Source: Nitrospirota bacterium
GTDB lineage: Bacteria; Nitrospirota; Nitrospiria; Nitrospirales; Nitrospiraceae
Direction: 5' to 3'
Length of the DNA: 7,104 bases
NCBI GenBank assembly: GCA_020028195.1
Contig: JAHWYE010000083.1
Span: forward strand, 1-7,104
A program made the translations under genes and the position numbers. Position 1 is the stretch's first letter; every line of letters begins with the position of its first letter. A model generated the notes under the pieces. It was not told where the DNA came from and did not search any database. It worked only from the letters and a program-made list of their open reading frames with translations. Positions 1 to 5,757 of this stretch are shown here, piece after piece.

Positions 1-738
1 CCCAGCGGCAGCGCTGGAGGACGTGACGTAGGGATAGGTGCCGAAATCCACGTCGAGGTGCGTGCCCTGGGCCCCCTCGAACAGCACGTGACGCCCGTCC
101 TCGATGGCCTTGTTCAGCAACGCTGCGGCATCGGCGATAGAGTCCTTGAGCCGCTCCGCATAGCCCATGTACTGCTGGAACACTTTTTCAACTTGAAAGC
201 CGGGGACGCCGTACAGCCGGTCGAGGAAACTGTTAATCTCGGCAAGGTTCTCTTCCAGCTTCCGCCGGAACAGCGGCGGATTCAGCAAATCCCCCGCACG
301 GATGCCGATACGCGCCATCTTGTCGGCATAGGACGGGCCAATGCCTCGTCCAGTCGTCCCGATCCGTCGAGAGCCCTTGGATTGTTCGCTCGCCTTCTCG
401 ATCGCCTTGTGATAGGGCATGATGAGGTGGGCTCTGTGGCTGATAACGAAGTTCTTCCCGATCTTCACGCCCTTCGCCTGGAGACGATCCATCTCTTCGA
501 TCAGGGCCTCCGGGTCCACCACCACCCCGTTTCCGATCACACAAAGTTTCCCTCGGTGCAGAATTCCCGAGGGGATCAAGTGGAACACGAAGGTATCGCG
601 ATCGTTGACGACGGTGTGGCCCGCGTTAGACCCTCCTTGATAGCGCACGATGACGTCGGCGGCACGCGCAAGGATGTCTACAATTTTCCCCTTGCCTTCA
701 TCGCCCCACTGTGTCCCGACCACGACCAGATTGCCCAT
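1..738 (-). CDS. purA: Adenylosuccinate synthetase, N-terminal part (runs off left edge)
   Basis: PurA joins IMP and aspartate at the expense of GTP to give adenylosuccinate, the first committed step of AMP synthesis in the cytoplasm. The reading frame opens with M-G-N-L-V-V-V-G-T-Q-W-G-D-E-G-K-G-K, the family's N-terminal GTP-binding signature with its catalytic Asp and Lys. Next come Q-G-G-S-N-A-G-H-T-V (IMP/Mg site, catalytic His), G-T-T-G-R-G-I-G-P-S-Y and F-E-G-A-Q-G-T. The window edge falls in the conserved Y-V-T-S-S stretch. The visible 246 codons are a little over half of the usual ~430. The ATG at 738 is chosen because the family starts just before this motif; only a weak Shine-Dalgarno-like AGG lies upstream. 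A good promoter lies 80-110 bp upstream. The frame is intact and no damage is seen. Confidence 0.97.
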   Translation of the reverse strand, partial: MGNLVVVGTQWGDEGKGKIVDILARAADVIVRYQGGSNAGHTVVNDRDTFVFHLIPSGILHRGKLCVIGNGVVVDPEALIEEMDRLQAKGVKIGKNFVISHRAHLIMPYHKAIEKASEQSKGSRRIGTTGRGIGPSYADKMARIGIRAGDLLNPPLFRRKLEENLAEINSFLDRLYGVPGFQVEKVFQQYMGYAERLKDSIADAAALLNKAIEDGRHVLFEGAQGTHLDVDFGTYPYVTSSSAAAG

Positions 739-816
739 CGCCCGATCAACCTGTTGTCCACGGTCATGCAAAAAAATGGCCCTGACCCAAAGTGAGATCA
801 GAGCCGCGAGGGCTTC

Positions 817-845
817 ATCCTAGGACGCCCTCCCCTGTTTGTCAA
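817..845 (-). promoter_or_regulatory. Predicted sigma70-type promoter of purA
   Basis: On the minus strand a perfect -35 TTGACA (845-840) is followed by a 17-bp spacer and a -10 TAGGAT (822-817). Transcription would start near 810, giving a leader of about 70 nt before the purA ATG. The leader contains a small AGCC/GGCT hairpin and a run of seven T. No known purine riboswitch core was recognised. This is a prediction from consensus match and position. Confidence 0.65.
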
Positions 846-869
846 GCCGATACTGGGCCGGTCCGATTC

Positions 870-898
870 TTGACTGCCCGCAGACTGCATGATAGAGT
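870..898 (+). promoter_or_regulatory. Predicted promoter of tRNA-Ala
   Basis: A -35 TTGACT (870-875), a 17-bp spacer and a -10 TAGAGT (893-898) point toward the tRNA gene, whose mature 5' end lies 49 bp past the -10. Its -35 is separated by only 24 bp from the -35 of the divergent purA promoter. The -10 matches consensus at four of six positions. Confidence 0.55.
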
Positions 899-907
899 CG
901 CGACGGT

Positions 908-929
908 GCCGATCCCGTTTGCGATCGGC
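908..929 (+). other. Hairpin in the tRNA-Ala leader
   Basis: GCCGATC (908-914) and GATCGGC (923-929) form a perfect 7-bp inverted repeat around an 8-nt loop. It sits between the predicted promoter and the tRNA 5' end. It could fold in the precursor 5' leader that RNase P removes. There is no T-tract after it, so it is not a terminator. Its function is unknown. Confidence 0.4.
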
Positions 930-947
930 CTGATACTAGAGGGGGTT

Positions 948-1023
948 GGGGCTGTGGCGCAGTTGGGAGCGCGCGTGAATGGCATTCACGAGGTCGCCGG
1001 TTCAATCCCGGCCAGCTCCACCA
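948..1023 (+). tRNA. tRNA-Ala (anticodon GGC), CCA encoded
   Basis: This complete 76-nt cloverleaf reads GCC alanine codons. The acceptor stem is GGGGCTG (948-954) with CAGCTCC (1013-1019), including one G-T wobble. The D stem is GCGC/GCGC (957-960 and 969-972). The anticodon stem is CGTGA/TCACG around loop ATGGCAT, with anticodon GGC at 981-983. The variable loop is AGGTC. The T arm is GCCGG-TTCAATC-CCGGC. The discriminator is A (1020) and the CCA end is encoded (1021-1023). No intron or mismatch is seen. The gene stands alone, with its own predicted promoter upstream and an inverted-repeat element starting 9 bp after the CCA. Confidence 0.97.
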
Positions 1024-1031
1024 AATTTCAC

Positions 1032-1165
1032 AGGCGAGAGGCTAAGGGCTATAGGCTATAGGCAAGAGAATTCGTCCTCTACCCAATCCTTGTTGTCACG
1101 CGGTTATCTTTTCCTTACTCTTCCTTCATCCAAACCACTAGCCTATCGCCACGTGCCCCTCGCCT
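1032..1165. repeat. Inverted-repeat (MITE/REP-like) intergenic element with tandem GGCTATA units
   Basis: The left arm (1032-1062) and right arm (1135-1165) are inverted copies matching at 23 of 31 positions. The outermost 11 bp, AGGCGAGAGGC against the complement of GCCCCTCGCCT, match at 10 of 11. The left arm contains tandem GGCTATA units (GGCTATA-GGCTATA-GGC, 1048-1063). The ~72-bp centre is pyrimidine-rich and has no believable gene. The element fills most of the 151-bp gap between the tRNA end (1023) and the ABC-F start (1175). It resembles a small non-autonomous or palindromic dispersed repeat. Other copies cannot be checked inside this window, so repeat status beyond the inverted symmetry is inference. 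Confidence 0.5.
1093..1121 (+). promoter_or_regulatory. Weak candidate promoter for the ABC-F gene, inside the repeat element
   Basis: TTGTCA (1093-1098, five of six to consensus), a 17-bp spacer and TACTCT (1116-1121, only three of six) lie about 55 bp before the ABC-F start. The weak -10 makes this a low-confidence call. It is listed because no better promoter was found between the tRNA and the gene. Confidence 0.22.
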
Positions 1166-1174
1166 AAGGTTGAC

Positions 1175-3004
1175 ATGCTCCAAATCGAATCCATCAGCAA
1201 GCAGTTTGCCGCCCGTATCCTTTTCAGAGAGGCGTCCGCTCACCTGCGTCCTGGGACGAGGGTCGGGCTTGTCGGTCCCAATGGCGCGGGTAAGACCACC
1301 CTTCTTCGTATGATTCTGGGTGAAGACTCACCGGACAAGGGCACCATCCGCAAACGCCCGCGGCTGCGCCTCGGGTACTTGCCACAGGAACTCGAAACCC
1401 TCTCCGGCAAAACCGTCTTGGATGCAGCGCATCAGAACCTGTACCCGGAACACGAAGCCAAACGCATCCTCTCAGGACTGGGGTTTGCGCAACAGGATTT
1501 CAGCCGGCCGGTGGAGACCCTCTCGGGCGGCTACCGGATGCGGGTCGCGCTCGCGCACCTCCTGCTGTCGAATCCCGATGTCCTGCTGCTGGACGAGCCG
1601 ACGAACCACCTGGACAAGCCGACTCAGGCCTGGTTCGAACAGTTCGTGTTGCAGTCAGGCATGACGATCCTGGTCATCAGCCACGACACCGGATTCCTGG
1701 ACCGCGTGGTGACCCATATTTGGGAGATCCGCCACCATACGATCCAGCAATGCCGCGGCAATTACTCCACATTCTTGGAGTGGCGCACGGCGCGCGACGT
1801 CCAGCAGGAAGCGGCGGCCACGCGCCAGGAAAAAGAAATCGCTCGAGTCCAGAAATTCGTGGACCGATTCCGGTACCAGGCCAACAAGGCCAGCCAGGTG
1901 CAGTCCCGCCTCAAGCAATTGGAAAAGATCAAACGCATCGAGCGAACGCGAGATTCCAAACGCGTGCGGTTCAAATTCCCCGTCCCCGCGTCCAGCGGCC
2001 GGCAGATCTTCGAGTTGCGTGGCGTTGCCAAGAGCTACGGGACCACCGTGGTCTATACCTCGCTGGATTTCACGGTGGAGCGGGGGCAGCGAGTGGCGCT
2101 GGTGGGAGAGAATGGAGCCGGCAAAAGCACGTTATTGAAACTCCTAGCCGGGGTGCTGCCCTTCGAGAAGGGCGCCAGAACCGTGGGGCACGGTGTGACC
2201 CTCCACTACTTCGCCCAGCACCAGGCCGAGACCCTCAACCCGGAGCACACGATTCTGGACTCGCTTGCTGAAGTGTCCCAGCAGGCCGAGATGAACTTTC
2301 TGCGAGGCCTCGCAGGGGCGTTTTTGTTCTCCGGTCCGGATCAAAAGAAGCCGATCAAGGCGCTCAGTGGTGGGGAGCGCAACCGGGTGGCCCTCGCCCG
2401 GATGTTGGTCGAACCAGCCAACACCCTGCTGCTGGATGAGCCGACGAACCATTTGGACCCCGCGTCCGTAGATGTGCTCACCGACGCGCTGACTGACTTC
2501 CCCGGCACGATTGTCTTTATCTCCCATGACCCAACATTTCTCAGCCGCGTCGCCACGCGCGTCGTGGAGATCGAGGACGCCAAGGCCCGAGACTATTTCG
2601 GTGACTACCAATACTATTTGTGGAAACGGGCGCAAGAGCTGGAGTCGATTAAGGAATCAACCGAGGAATTGGCGTCGCAGAATCCCAGACTCCCGAAGGT
2701 TGCTCCGGCATCTCCACCGTCGAAAGGCAAAGGTCAGGACAGGCGCGAGCTGGTCAAGAGCCAGGCTCGCCTCGGGAAACAGGTGAGTCGCGCAGAAGCT
2801 GAAATCGCCGAGCTTGAATCACGCATTCGTGCCCGGGACCAGGAACTGGCCGATCCAGTCCTCTACCAGGATTTCTCCCGTTGGCACGACCTGCATCTGG
2901 AGCAGGAACGCTGGAACAAAGACCTGGAACGGCTGACGGCGCGGTGGGCGGATCTATCTCAGGAACTGGAAGGCCTCAAGCAGAAACTGGAGGTTGAAGG
3001 CTAG
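1175..3004 (+). CDS. ABC-F family ATPase, YheS/ABCF3-like (ribosome-associated, not a transporter)
   Basis: The 609-aa soluble protein has two ABC ATPase cassettes and no membrane segments. Cassette 1 has Walker A GPNGAGKTT (34-42), signature LSGGYRMR (116-123), Walker B LLLDEPTNHLD (137-147) and switch His170. Cassette 2 has GENGAGKST (311-319), LSGGERNR (397-404), LLLDEPTNHLD (418-428) and His451. The linker at about 195-265 is charged and helical, as in the ABC-F inter-domain arm that contacts P-site tRNA. Residues ~485-609 form a charged, coiled-coil-like tail. The linker and tail, including F-G-D-Y-Q-Y-Y-L-W and P-V-L-Y, resemble E. coli YheS, of similar length (~637 aa). ABC-F proteins act on ribosomes to rescue or regulate translation, and some protect against antibiotics; nothing here shows resistance. 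TAAGGT (1165-1170) is a plausible Shine-Dalgarno site ending 4 nt before the ATG. The exact subfamily is uncertain. Confidence 0.93.
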   Translation: MLQIESISKQFAARILFREASAHLRPGTRVGLVGPNGAGKTTLLRMILGEDSPDKGTIRKRPRLRLGYLPQELETLSGKTVLDAAHQNLYPEHEAKRILSGLGFAQQDFSRPVETLSGGYRMRVALAHLLLSNPDVLLLDEPTNHLDKPTQAWFEQFVLQSGMTILVISHDTGFLDRVVTHIWEIRHHTIQQCRGNYSTFLEWRTARDVQQEAAATRQEKEIARVQKFVDRFRYQANKASQVQSRLKQLEKIKRIERTRDSKRVRFKFPVPASSGRQIFELRGVAKSYGTTVVYTSLDFTVERGQRVALVGENGAGKSTLLKLLAGVLPFEKGARTVGHGVTLHYFAQHQAETLNPEHTILDSLAEVSQQAEMNFLRGLAGAFLFSGPDQKKPIKALSGGERNRVALARMLVEPANTLLLDEPTNHLDPASVDVLTDALTDFPGTIVFISHDPTFLSRVATRVVEIEDAKARDYFGDYQYYLWKRAQELESIKESTEELASQNPRLPKVAPASPPSKGKGQDRRELVKSQARLGKQVSRAEAEIAELESRIRARDQELADPVLYQDFSRWHDLHLEQERWNKDLERLTARWADLSQELEGLKQKLEVEG

Positions 3005-3369
3005 GCCGTTTCCTTGAGCATCTCGTCCAGGTACAAAAAGAGCCAGGGATTTTTCTCGCTCGTCACGATCTGGTCCCACACGACTCCTATCAGGAAGCCC
3101 TTCTCCCACGGCTTGACCCAGGCTACCCTTCCCGAAACCTTCTCCTGCTGTTCCTTCCCATGTTGATCCAAAAAAGCGAAGGTGACCGTCACAGCCTCGT
3201 TGACCTCTACCGGCTCCTTGGCATGCAGCCCTGCTCCAAGCCGATTCGCATTGTCCAGCACCGCGGTGAGGGCCCGCCCCGTACCGCGCCCTCGCGCAAT
3301 CAGCGCAGAGCCGATCAGGGTGGTGCGGTGGTGTCGGCGGCGATCATCCGACTTGCCCGGTGCTTCCAT
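3001..3369 (-). CDS. Small PilZ-like domain protein
   Basis: The protein has 122 aa and is probably cytoplasmic, with no signal peptide or membrane segment. PilZ domains bind cyclic di-GMP through an N-terminal RxxxR motif and a D/NxSxxG motif on a beta-barrel. Here R11-R-H-H-R15 fits RxxxR. N40-A-N-R-L-G45 fits the second motif except that Ser is Asn. A V-S-G-R-V-A-W-V segment followed by G-F-L-I-G-V-V-W matches the usual PilZ beta strands. The altered second motif leaves c-di-GMP binding uncertain. The ATG at 3369 has GAGGGGGG upstream with 9-10 nt spacing. A good promoter precedes it, so it need not depend on rarA upstream. Its TAG overlaps the convergent ABC-F TAG within a shared CTAG. 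The partner protein or process is unknown. Confidence 0.72.
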   Translation of the reverse strand: MEAPGKSDDRRRHHRTTLIGSALIARGRGTGRALTAVLDNANRLGAGLHAKEPVEVNEAVTVTFAFLDQHGKEQQEKVSGRVAWVKPWEKGFLIGVVWDQIVTSEKNPWLFLYLDEMLKETA

Positions 3370-3405
3370 CTGACTCGTCCCCCCTCGTTCTTCGTCTCAC
3401 TCAGA

Positions 3406-3433
3406 AGTATAGCCCAACTGATGAGTTTGTCCA
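3406..3433 (-). promoter_or_regulatory. Predicted promoter of the PilZ-like gene
   Basis: On the minus strand TGGACA (3433-3428, five of six), a 16-bp spacer and TATACT (3411-3406, five of six) lie within the 85-bp gap between the rarA stop and the PilZ-like ATG. Transcription would start near 3399, with a Shine-Dalgarno-like G-run at 3386-3379. The match is one of the strongest in the window and suggests independent expression. Confidence 0.6.
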
Positions 3434-3454
3434 CAGGCTAGACGACGCCCCGCC

Positions 3455-4804
3455 TTACCGAGTTTTCGGGCGGTAGTAGTGCTTGCCACGGAGATGCTCG
3501 GGGAGATGGGTCTGCTCCAACCGCGCCGAGGGGTCATCGTGAACATACCGATACCCCTGGCCATACCCCAGATCCCGCATGAGCGATGTGACCGCATTGC
3601 GCAGATGAAGCGGCACCTCCAGGTTCCCGAATGTCCGAGCATCCTGCAGGGCTTCAAGCAGCCCGGCGTAGGATGCATTGTCTTTCGGACGGGACGCCAG
3701 ATAGGTGGTGCCTTGCGCCAGGTTGATTTGGGCTTCCGGCAACCCGACGGACTCCACCGCCTGAAACACGGCCGTGGCCACAACTAGCGCCAGAGGGTCG
3801 GCATTCCCGATGTCTTCGGAGGCAAAGATCACCATGCGTCGGGCGATGAATGTAGGATCCTCGCCGCCCTCCAGCATCCTGGCCAGCCAATATAGCGCCC
3901 CATCCGGATCGGAGTCGCGCAGGCTCTTAATGTAAGCGGAGATCAGATTGTAGTGCTCCTCCCCGACCCGATCGTACCGGAGCGCCTTCTTGAGCAGCGC
4001 GGCGTCCATCGCCTGCTCGTCGATCTGCACCCGACCGTCCGGACCGGCGGGAGTCTGGCTCACCACGAACTCAAGCGCCGTCAGCGCCACCCGGCCGTCT
4101 CCGTTGCCGAACCCGATCAAACGGCGCCGCGCTTCCGGCGACAACTCGGGGTTCCATTTTCCCAAGCCACGCTCGGTATCAGTGAGGGCTCGGTCCATGA
4201 TGTGCCCGATCGCCTCGTCTGACAGCGGCTTCAGCACCACGACCATCGAACGGGAAAGGAGCGGAGCGATCACTTCAAAAGAAGGATTTTCGGTTGTCGC
4301 TCCCAGCAGAATGATCGTCCCTCGCTCGACGTGCGGGAGAAAGGCATCCTGCTGAGCCTTGTTGAAGCGGTGTATTTCGTCAACAAACAAGATTGTGCGC
4401 TGTTGACGCAACGAACGCCGCTGCTCCGCCGCCTTGATGAGGGTCCGCAGTTCCGGGATGCCGCTTGTGACGGCGGAGAAGTACACGAACGCCGCCTTGG
4501 TGCGTCGCGCAATGATCCTGGCCAGGGTGGTCTTGCCCGAACCGGGAGGCCCCCACAGGATGAGTGACGAGAGGGTGTCGCTTTCGATTGCCCGCCGAAG
4601 CGGTCTGTCCGGCGCAACGATCTCATCCTGGCCGAGGAAGTCAGCGAAATCTTGAGGCCGTATTCGCTCGGCCAGCGGGGCAAAGGATTCGAGCCTGTCT
4701 TCCTGTGGCAGAAAGAGGTCAGGCTCGCGTTCGGGATCTTCGTGCATACGCAAGAGCATCCGGAGTTGGAGGATGATTGTATACGCAAAGAGACACGCCC
4801 GCAA
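3455..4804 (-). CDS. rarA: Replication-associated recombination protein A (AAA+ ATPase, MgsA/RarA)
   Basis: RarA is a clamp-loader-like AAA+ ATPase that acts with SSB and RecA at stalled or gapped replication forks. Numbered from the TTG at 4804, F-A-P-L-A-E-R-I-R-P is at 41-50, Walker A GPPGSGKTT at 85-93 and Walker B F-V-D-E-I-H-R-F-N-K at 141-150. Sensor 1 G-A-T-T-E-N-P-S-F-E is at 169-178, the arginine finger L-L-S-R at 183-186 and sensor 2 G-D-G-R at 236-239. The conserved tetramerisation region contains A-L-Y-W-L-A-R-M and S-E-D-I-G-N-A-D. The tail ends in Y-Y-R-P-K-T-R, slightly earlier than E. coli RarA. The total is 449 aa. The TTG start has AGGAGG upstream, 4 nt away. In-frame ATGs at 4759 and 4747 give a length before F-A-P-L-A closer to E. 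coli but lack any Shine-Dalgarno site, so the start is not settled. The product is clear. Confidence 0.95.
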   Translation of the reverse strand: MRACLFAYTIILQLRMLLRMHEDPEREPDLFLPQEDRLESFAPLAERIRPQDFADFLGQDEIVAPDRPLRRAIESDTLSSLILWGPPGSGKTTLARIIARRTKAAFVYFSAVTSGIPELRTLIKAAEQRRSLRQQRTILFVDEIHRFNKAQQDAFLPHVERGTIILLGATTENPSFEVIAPLLSRSMVVVLKPLSDEAIGHIMDRALTDTERGLGKWNPELSPEARRRLIGFGNGDGRVALTALEFVVSQTPAGPDGRVQIDEQAMDAALLKKALRYDRVGEEHYNLISAYIKSLRDSDPDGALYWLARMLEGGEDPTFIARRMVIFASEDIGNADPLALVVATAVFQAVESVGLPEAQINLAQGTTYLASRPKDNASYAGLLEALQDARTFGNLEVPLHLRNAVTSLMRDLGYGQGYRYVHDDPSARLEQTHLPEHLRGKHYYRPKTR

Positions 4805-4808
4805 TTAC

Positions 4809-4814
4809 CCTCCT
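4809..4814 (-). promoter_or_regulatory. Ribosome binding site supporting the TTG start of rarA
   Basis: AGGAGG (4814-4809) lies 4 nt before the TTG at 4804. The spacing is short but usable. The downstream in-frame ATGs at 4759 and 4747 have no such site, so this element favours the longer protein. Confidence 0.45.
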
Positions 4815-4842
4815 CGGCAGAAAGAGTTTCTCGGTGATGTGA

Positions 4843-4872
4843 TTGACGACCCTTTGCGCCCGGTGGTAGGAA
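4843..4872 (+). promoter_or_regulatory. Candidate promoter of the alpha/beta hydrolase gene
   Basis: TTGACG (4843-4848, five of six), an 18-bp spacer and TAGGAA (4867-4872) lie upstream of the GTG start at 4905. Transcription would begin near 4879, just before the AAGGAG ribosome site. The TAGGA-type -10 resembles that of the predicted purA promoter. Confidence 0.45.
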
Positions 4873-4891
4873 GAAGGCCGGAAACTGCCGC

Positions 4892-4897
4892 AAGGAG
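4892..4897 (+). promoter_or_regulatory. Ribosome binding site that fixes the hydrolase start at GTG 4905
   Basis: AAGGAG is followed by 7 nt and then GTG at 4905-4907. This is a near-ideal site. It argues against the upstream in-frame ATG at 4773, which would add 44 residues with no homology to hydrolases and overlap rarA. Confidence 0.75.
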
Positions 4898-4904
4898 TGC
4901 CGAG

Positions 4905-5702
4905 GTGAACGCGCAAATCAATGGAATCAATCTGGCTTACAGTGATCAGGGCCGGGGGCTGCCTTTGGTCTTTCTCCACGCATTCCCGTTCAATCGTACC
5001 ATGTGGGAACCTCAGCTCACTGCCCTCTCAAGCCGATTCAGGGTCGTCACGGTGGATCTTCGCGGACATGGCGAGTCAGACGCGCCCCTCTGGCGCTACA
5101 CGTTGGACCTGTTTGCCGACGACGTCAGCGGCCTCTTGGACCATCTGTCGATCCAGCAGGCGGTCTTGATCGGTCTCTCCATGGGCGGGTATCTGATTTT
5201 TTCGTTTTATCGGAGGTATGCCGACAGGGTCAAAGGCTTGGTGCTGGCCGACACGCGGGCGGAACCAGATAGTCCTGAACAGACAGCCTGGCGGTTTCGC
5301 CTGGCGCAACGAGTGTATCAGGAAGGCGCTGGAGCGGTCGCTGCGGAGATGCTCCCGAAATTGCTCGCGCCGACGTCCTACCAGACGAACCCAGCACTGG
5401 TTCAGAAGGTACGCGCGATCATGGTCGATTCTCAGATCAGCGGCATCGTCGGGGACTTGATGGCAATCTCGGAACGGTCCGATGCCGTCCCACTGTTGTC
5501 CACGATCACCTGCCCCACCCTGGTCCTAGTCGGAGAGATGGATGCCCTCACTACCCCGGCCGAAAACAAGCGGATCGCGGATGGTATTTCTGGCGCCCGT
5601 TTTCAGATCATCCCCTCAGCTGGACATCTGAGCAATCTGGAGCAGCCGGAGGTGTTTAGCGAAGCGGTGAGATCGTTTTTGGAAACGATCGTGAAGAATT
5701 GA
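4905..5702 (+). CDS. Alpha/beta-fold hydrolase, 3-oxoadipate enol-lactonase-like
   Basis: The single-domain alpha/beta hydrolase has 265 aa from the GTG start. The oxyanion-hole region L-H-A-F-P-F-N is at 24-30. V-D-L-R-G-H-G-E-S is at 50-58. The nucleophile elbow G-L-S-M-G-G is at 90-95, with Ser92. The acid is Asp213 in V-G-E-M-D-A-L-T-T-P, and the base is His241 in S-A-G-H-L-S-N-L-E-Q-P. The triad is complete. There is no signal peptide, so it is likely cytoplasmic. The P-T-L-V-L-V-G and L-E-Q-P-E blocks resemble PcaD-like enol-lactonases, esterases and haloperoxidase-like members. No aromatic catabolism gene is nearby, so the substrate cannot be assigned. The gene diverges from rarA, has its own candidate promoter and converges on folE. 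Confidence 0.88.
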   Translation: MNAQINGINLAYSDQGRGLPLVFLHAFPFNRTMWEPQLTALSSRFRVVTVDLRGHGESDAPLWRYTLDLFADDVSGLLDHLSIQQAVLIGLSMGGYLIFSFYRRYADRVKGLVLADTRAEPDSPEQTAWRFRLAQRVYQEGAGAVAAEMLPKLLAPTSYQTNPALVQKVRAIMVDSQISGIVGDLMAISERSDAVPLLSTITCPTLVLVGEMDALTTPAENKRIADGISGARFQIIPSAGHLSNLEQPEVFSEAVRSFLETIVKN

Positions 5703-5703
5703 C

Positions 5704-5757
5704 GATTGCTCCATTGATTCAATGAGCCGTGATTCAATGGAACAATGCCCAGCAATC
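5704..5757. terminator. Long hairpin between convergent hydrolase and folE genes
   Basis: Positions 5705-5721 and 5730-5746 form 17-nt inverted arms with two mismatches and an 8-nt loop. An alternative outer pair, GATTGCT (5704-5710) with AGCAATC (5751-5757), overlaps the folE stop codon. CATTGATTCAATG at 5712-5724 is itself a 13-bp palindrome. The symmetry and location suggest a shared structure at both transcript 3' ends. No clear T-tract follows on either strand, so it is not a classical intrinsic terminator. Confidence 0.5.

Noticed and set aside
58..795. Long plus-strand open frame (245 codons)
   Set aside because: It is antisense to purA, whose minus-strand frame has unmistakable family motifs. 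The plus-strand translation has no recognisable domain.
739..810. Possible purine riboswitch in the purA leader
   Set aside because: Only a 4-bp hairpin and a T-run are visible; no purine or guanidine riboswitch core was recognised.
792..1061. Plus-strand open frame across the tRNA
   Set aside because: It crosses the divergent promoters and the tRNA. The V-A-Q-L-G-A-R segment is the well-known false peptide from translating a tRNA gene.
979..1167. 62-codon plus-strand frame after the tRNA
   Set aside because: It starts inside the tRNA anticodon arm and runs through the inverted-repeat element, with no ribosome site and no protein-like pattern.
1720..2635. Open frames on both strands inside the ABC-F gene
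   Set aside because: They are shadows of a GC-rich coding region. The ABC-F frame carries all motifs without interruption.
4773..4904. 44-residue N-terminal extension of the hydrolase from ATG 4773
   Set aside because: It has no ribosome site, overlaps the rarA start region and lacks hydrolase homology, while GTG 4905 has AAGGAG at 7-nt spacing.
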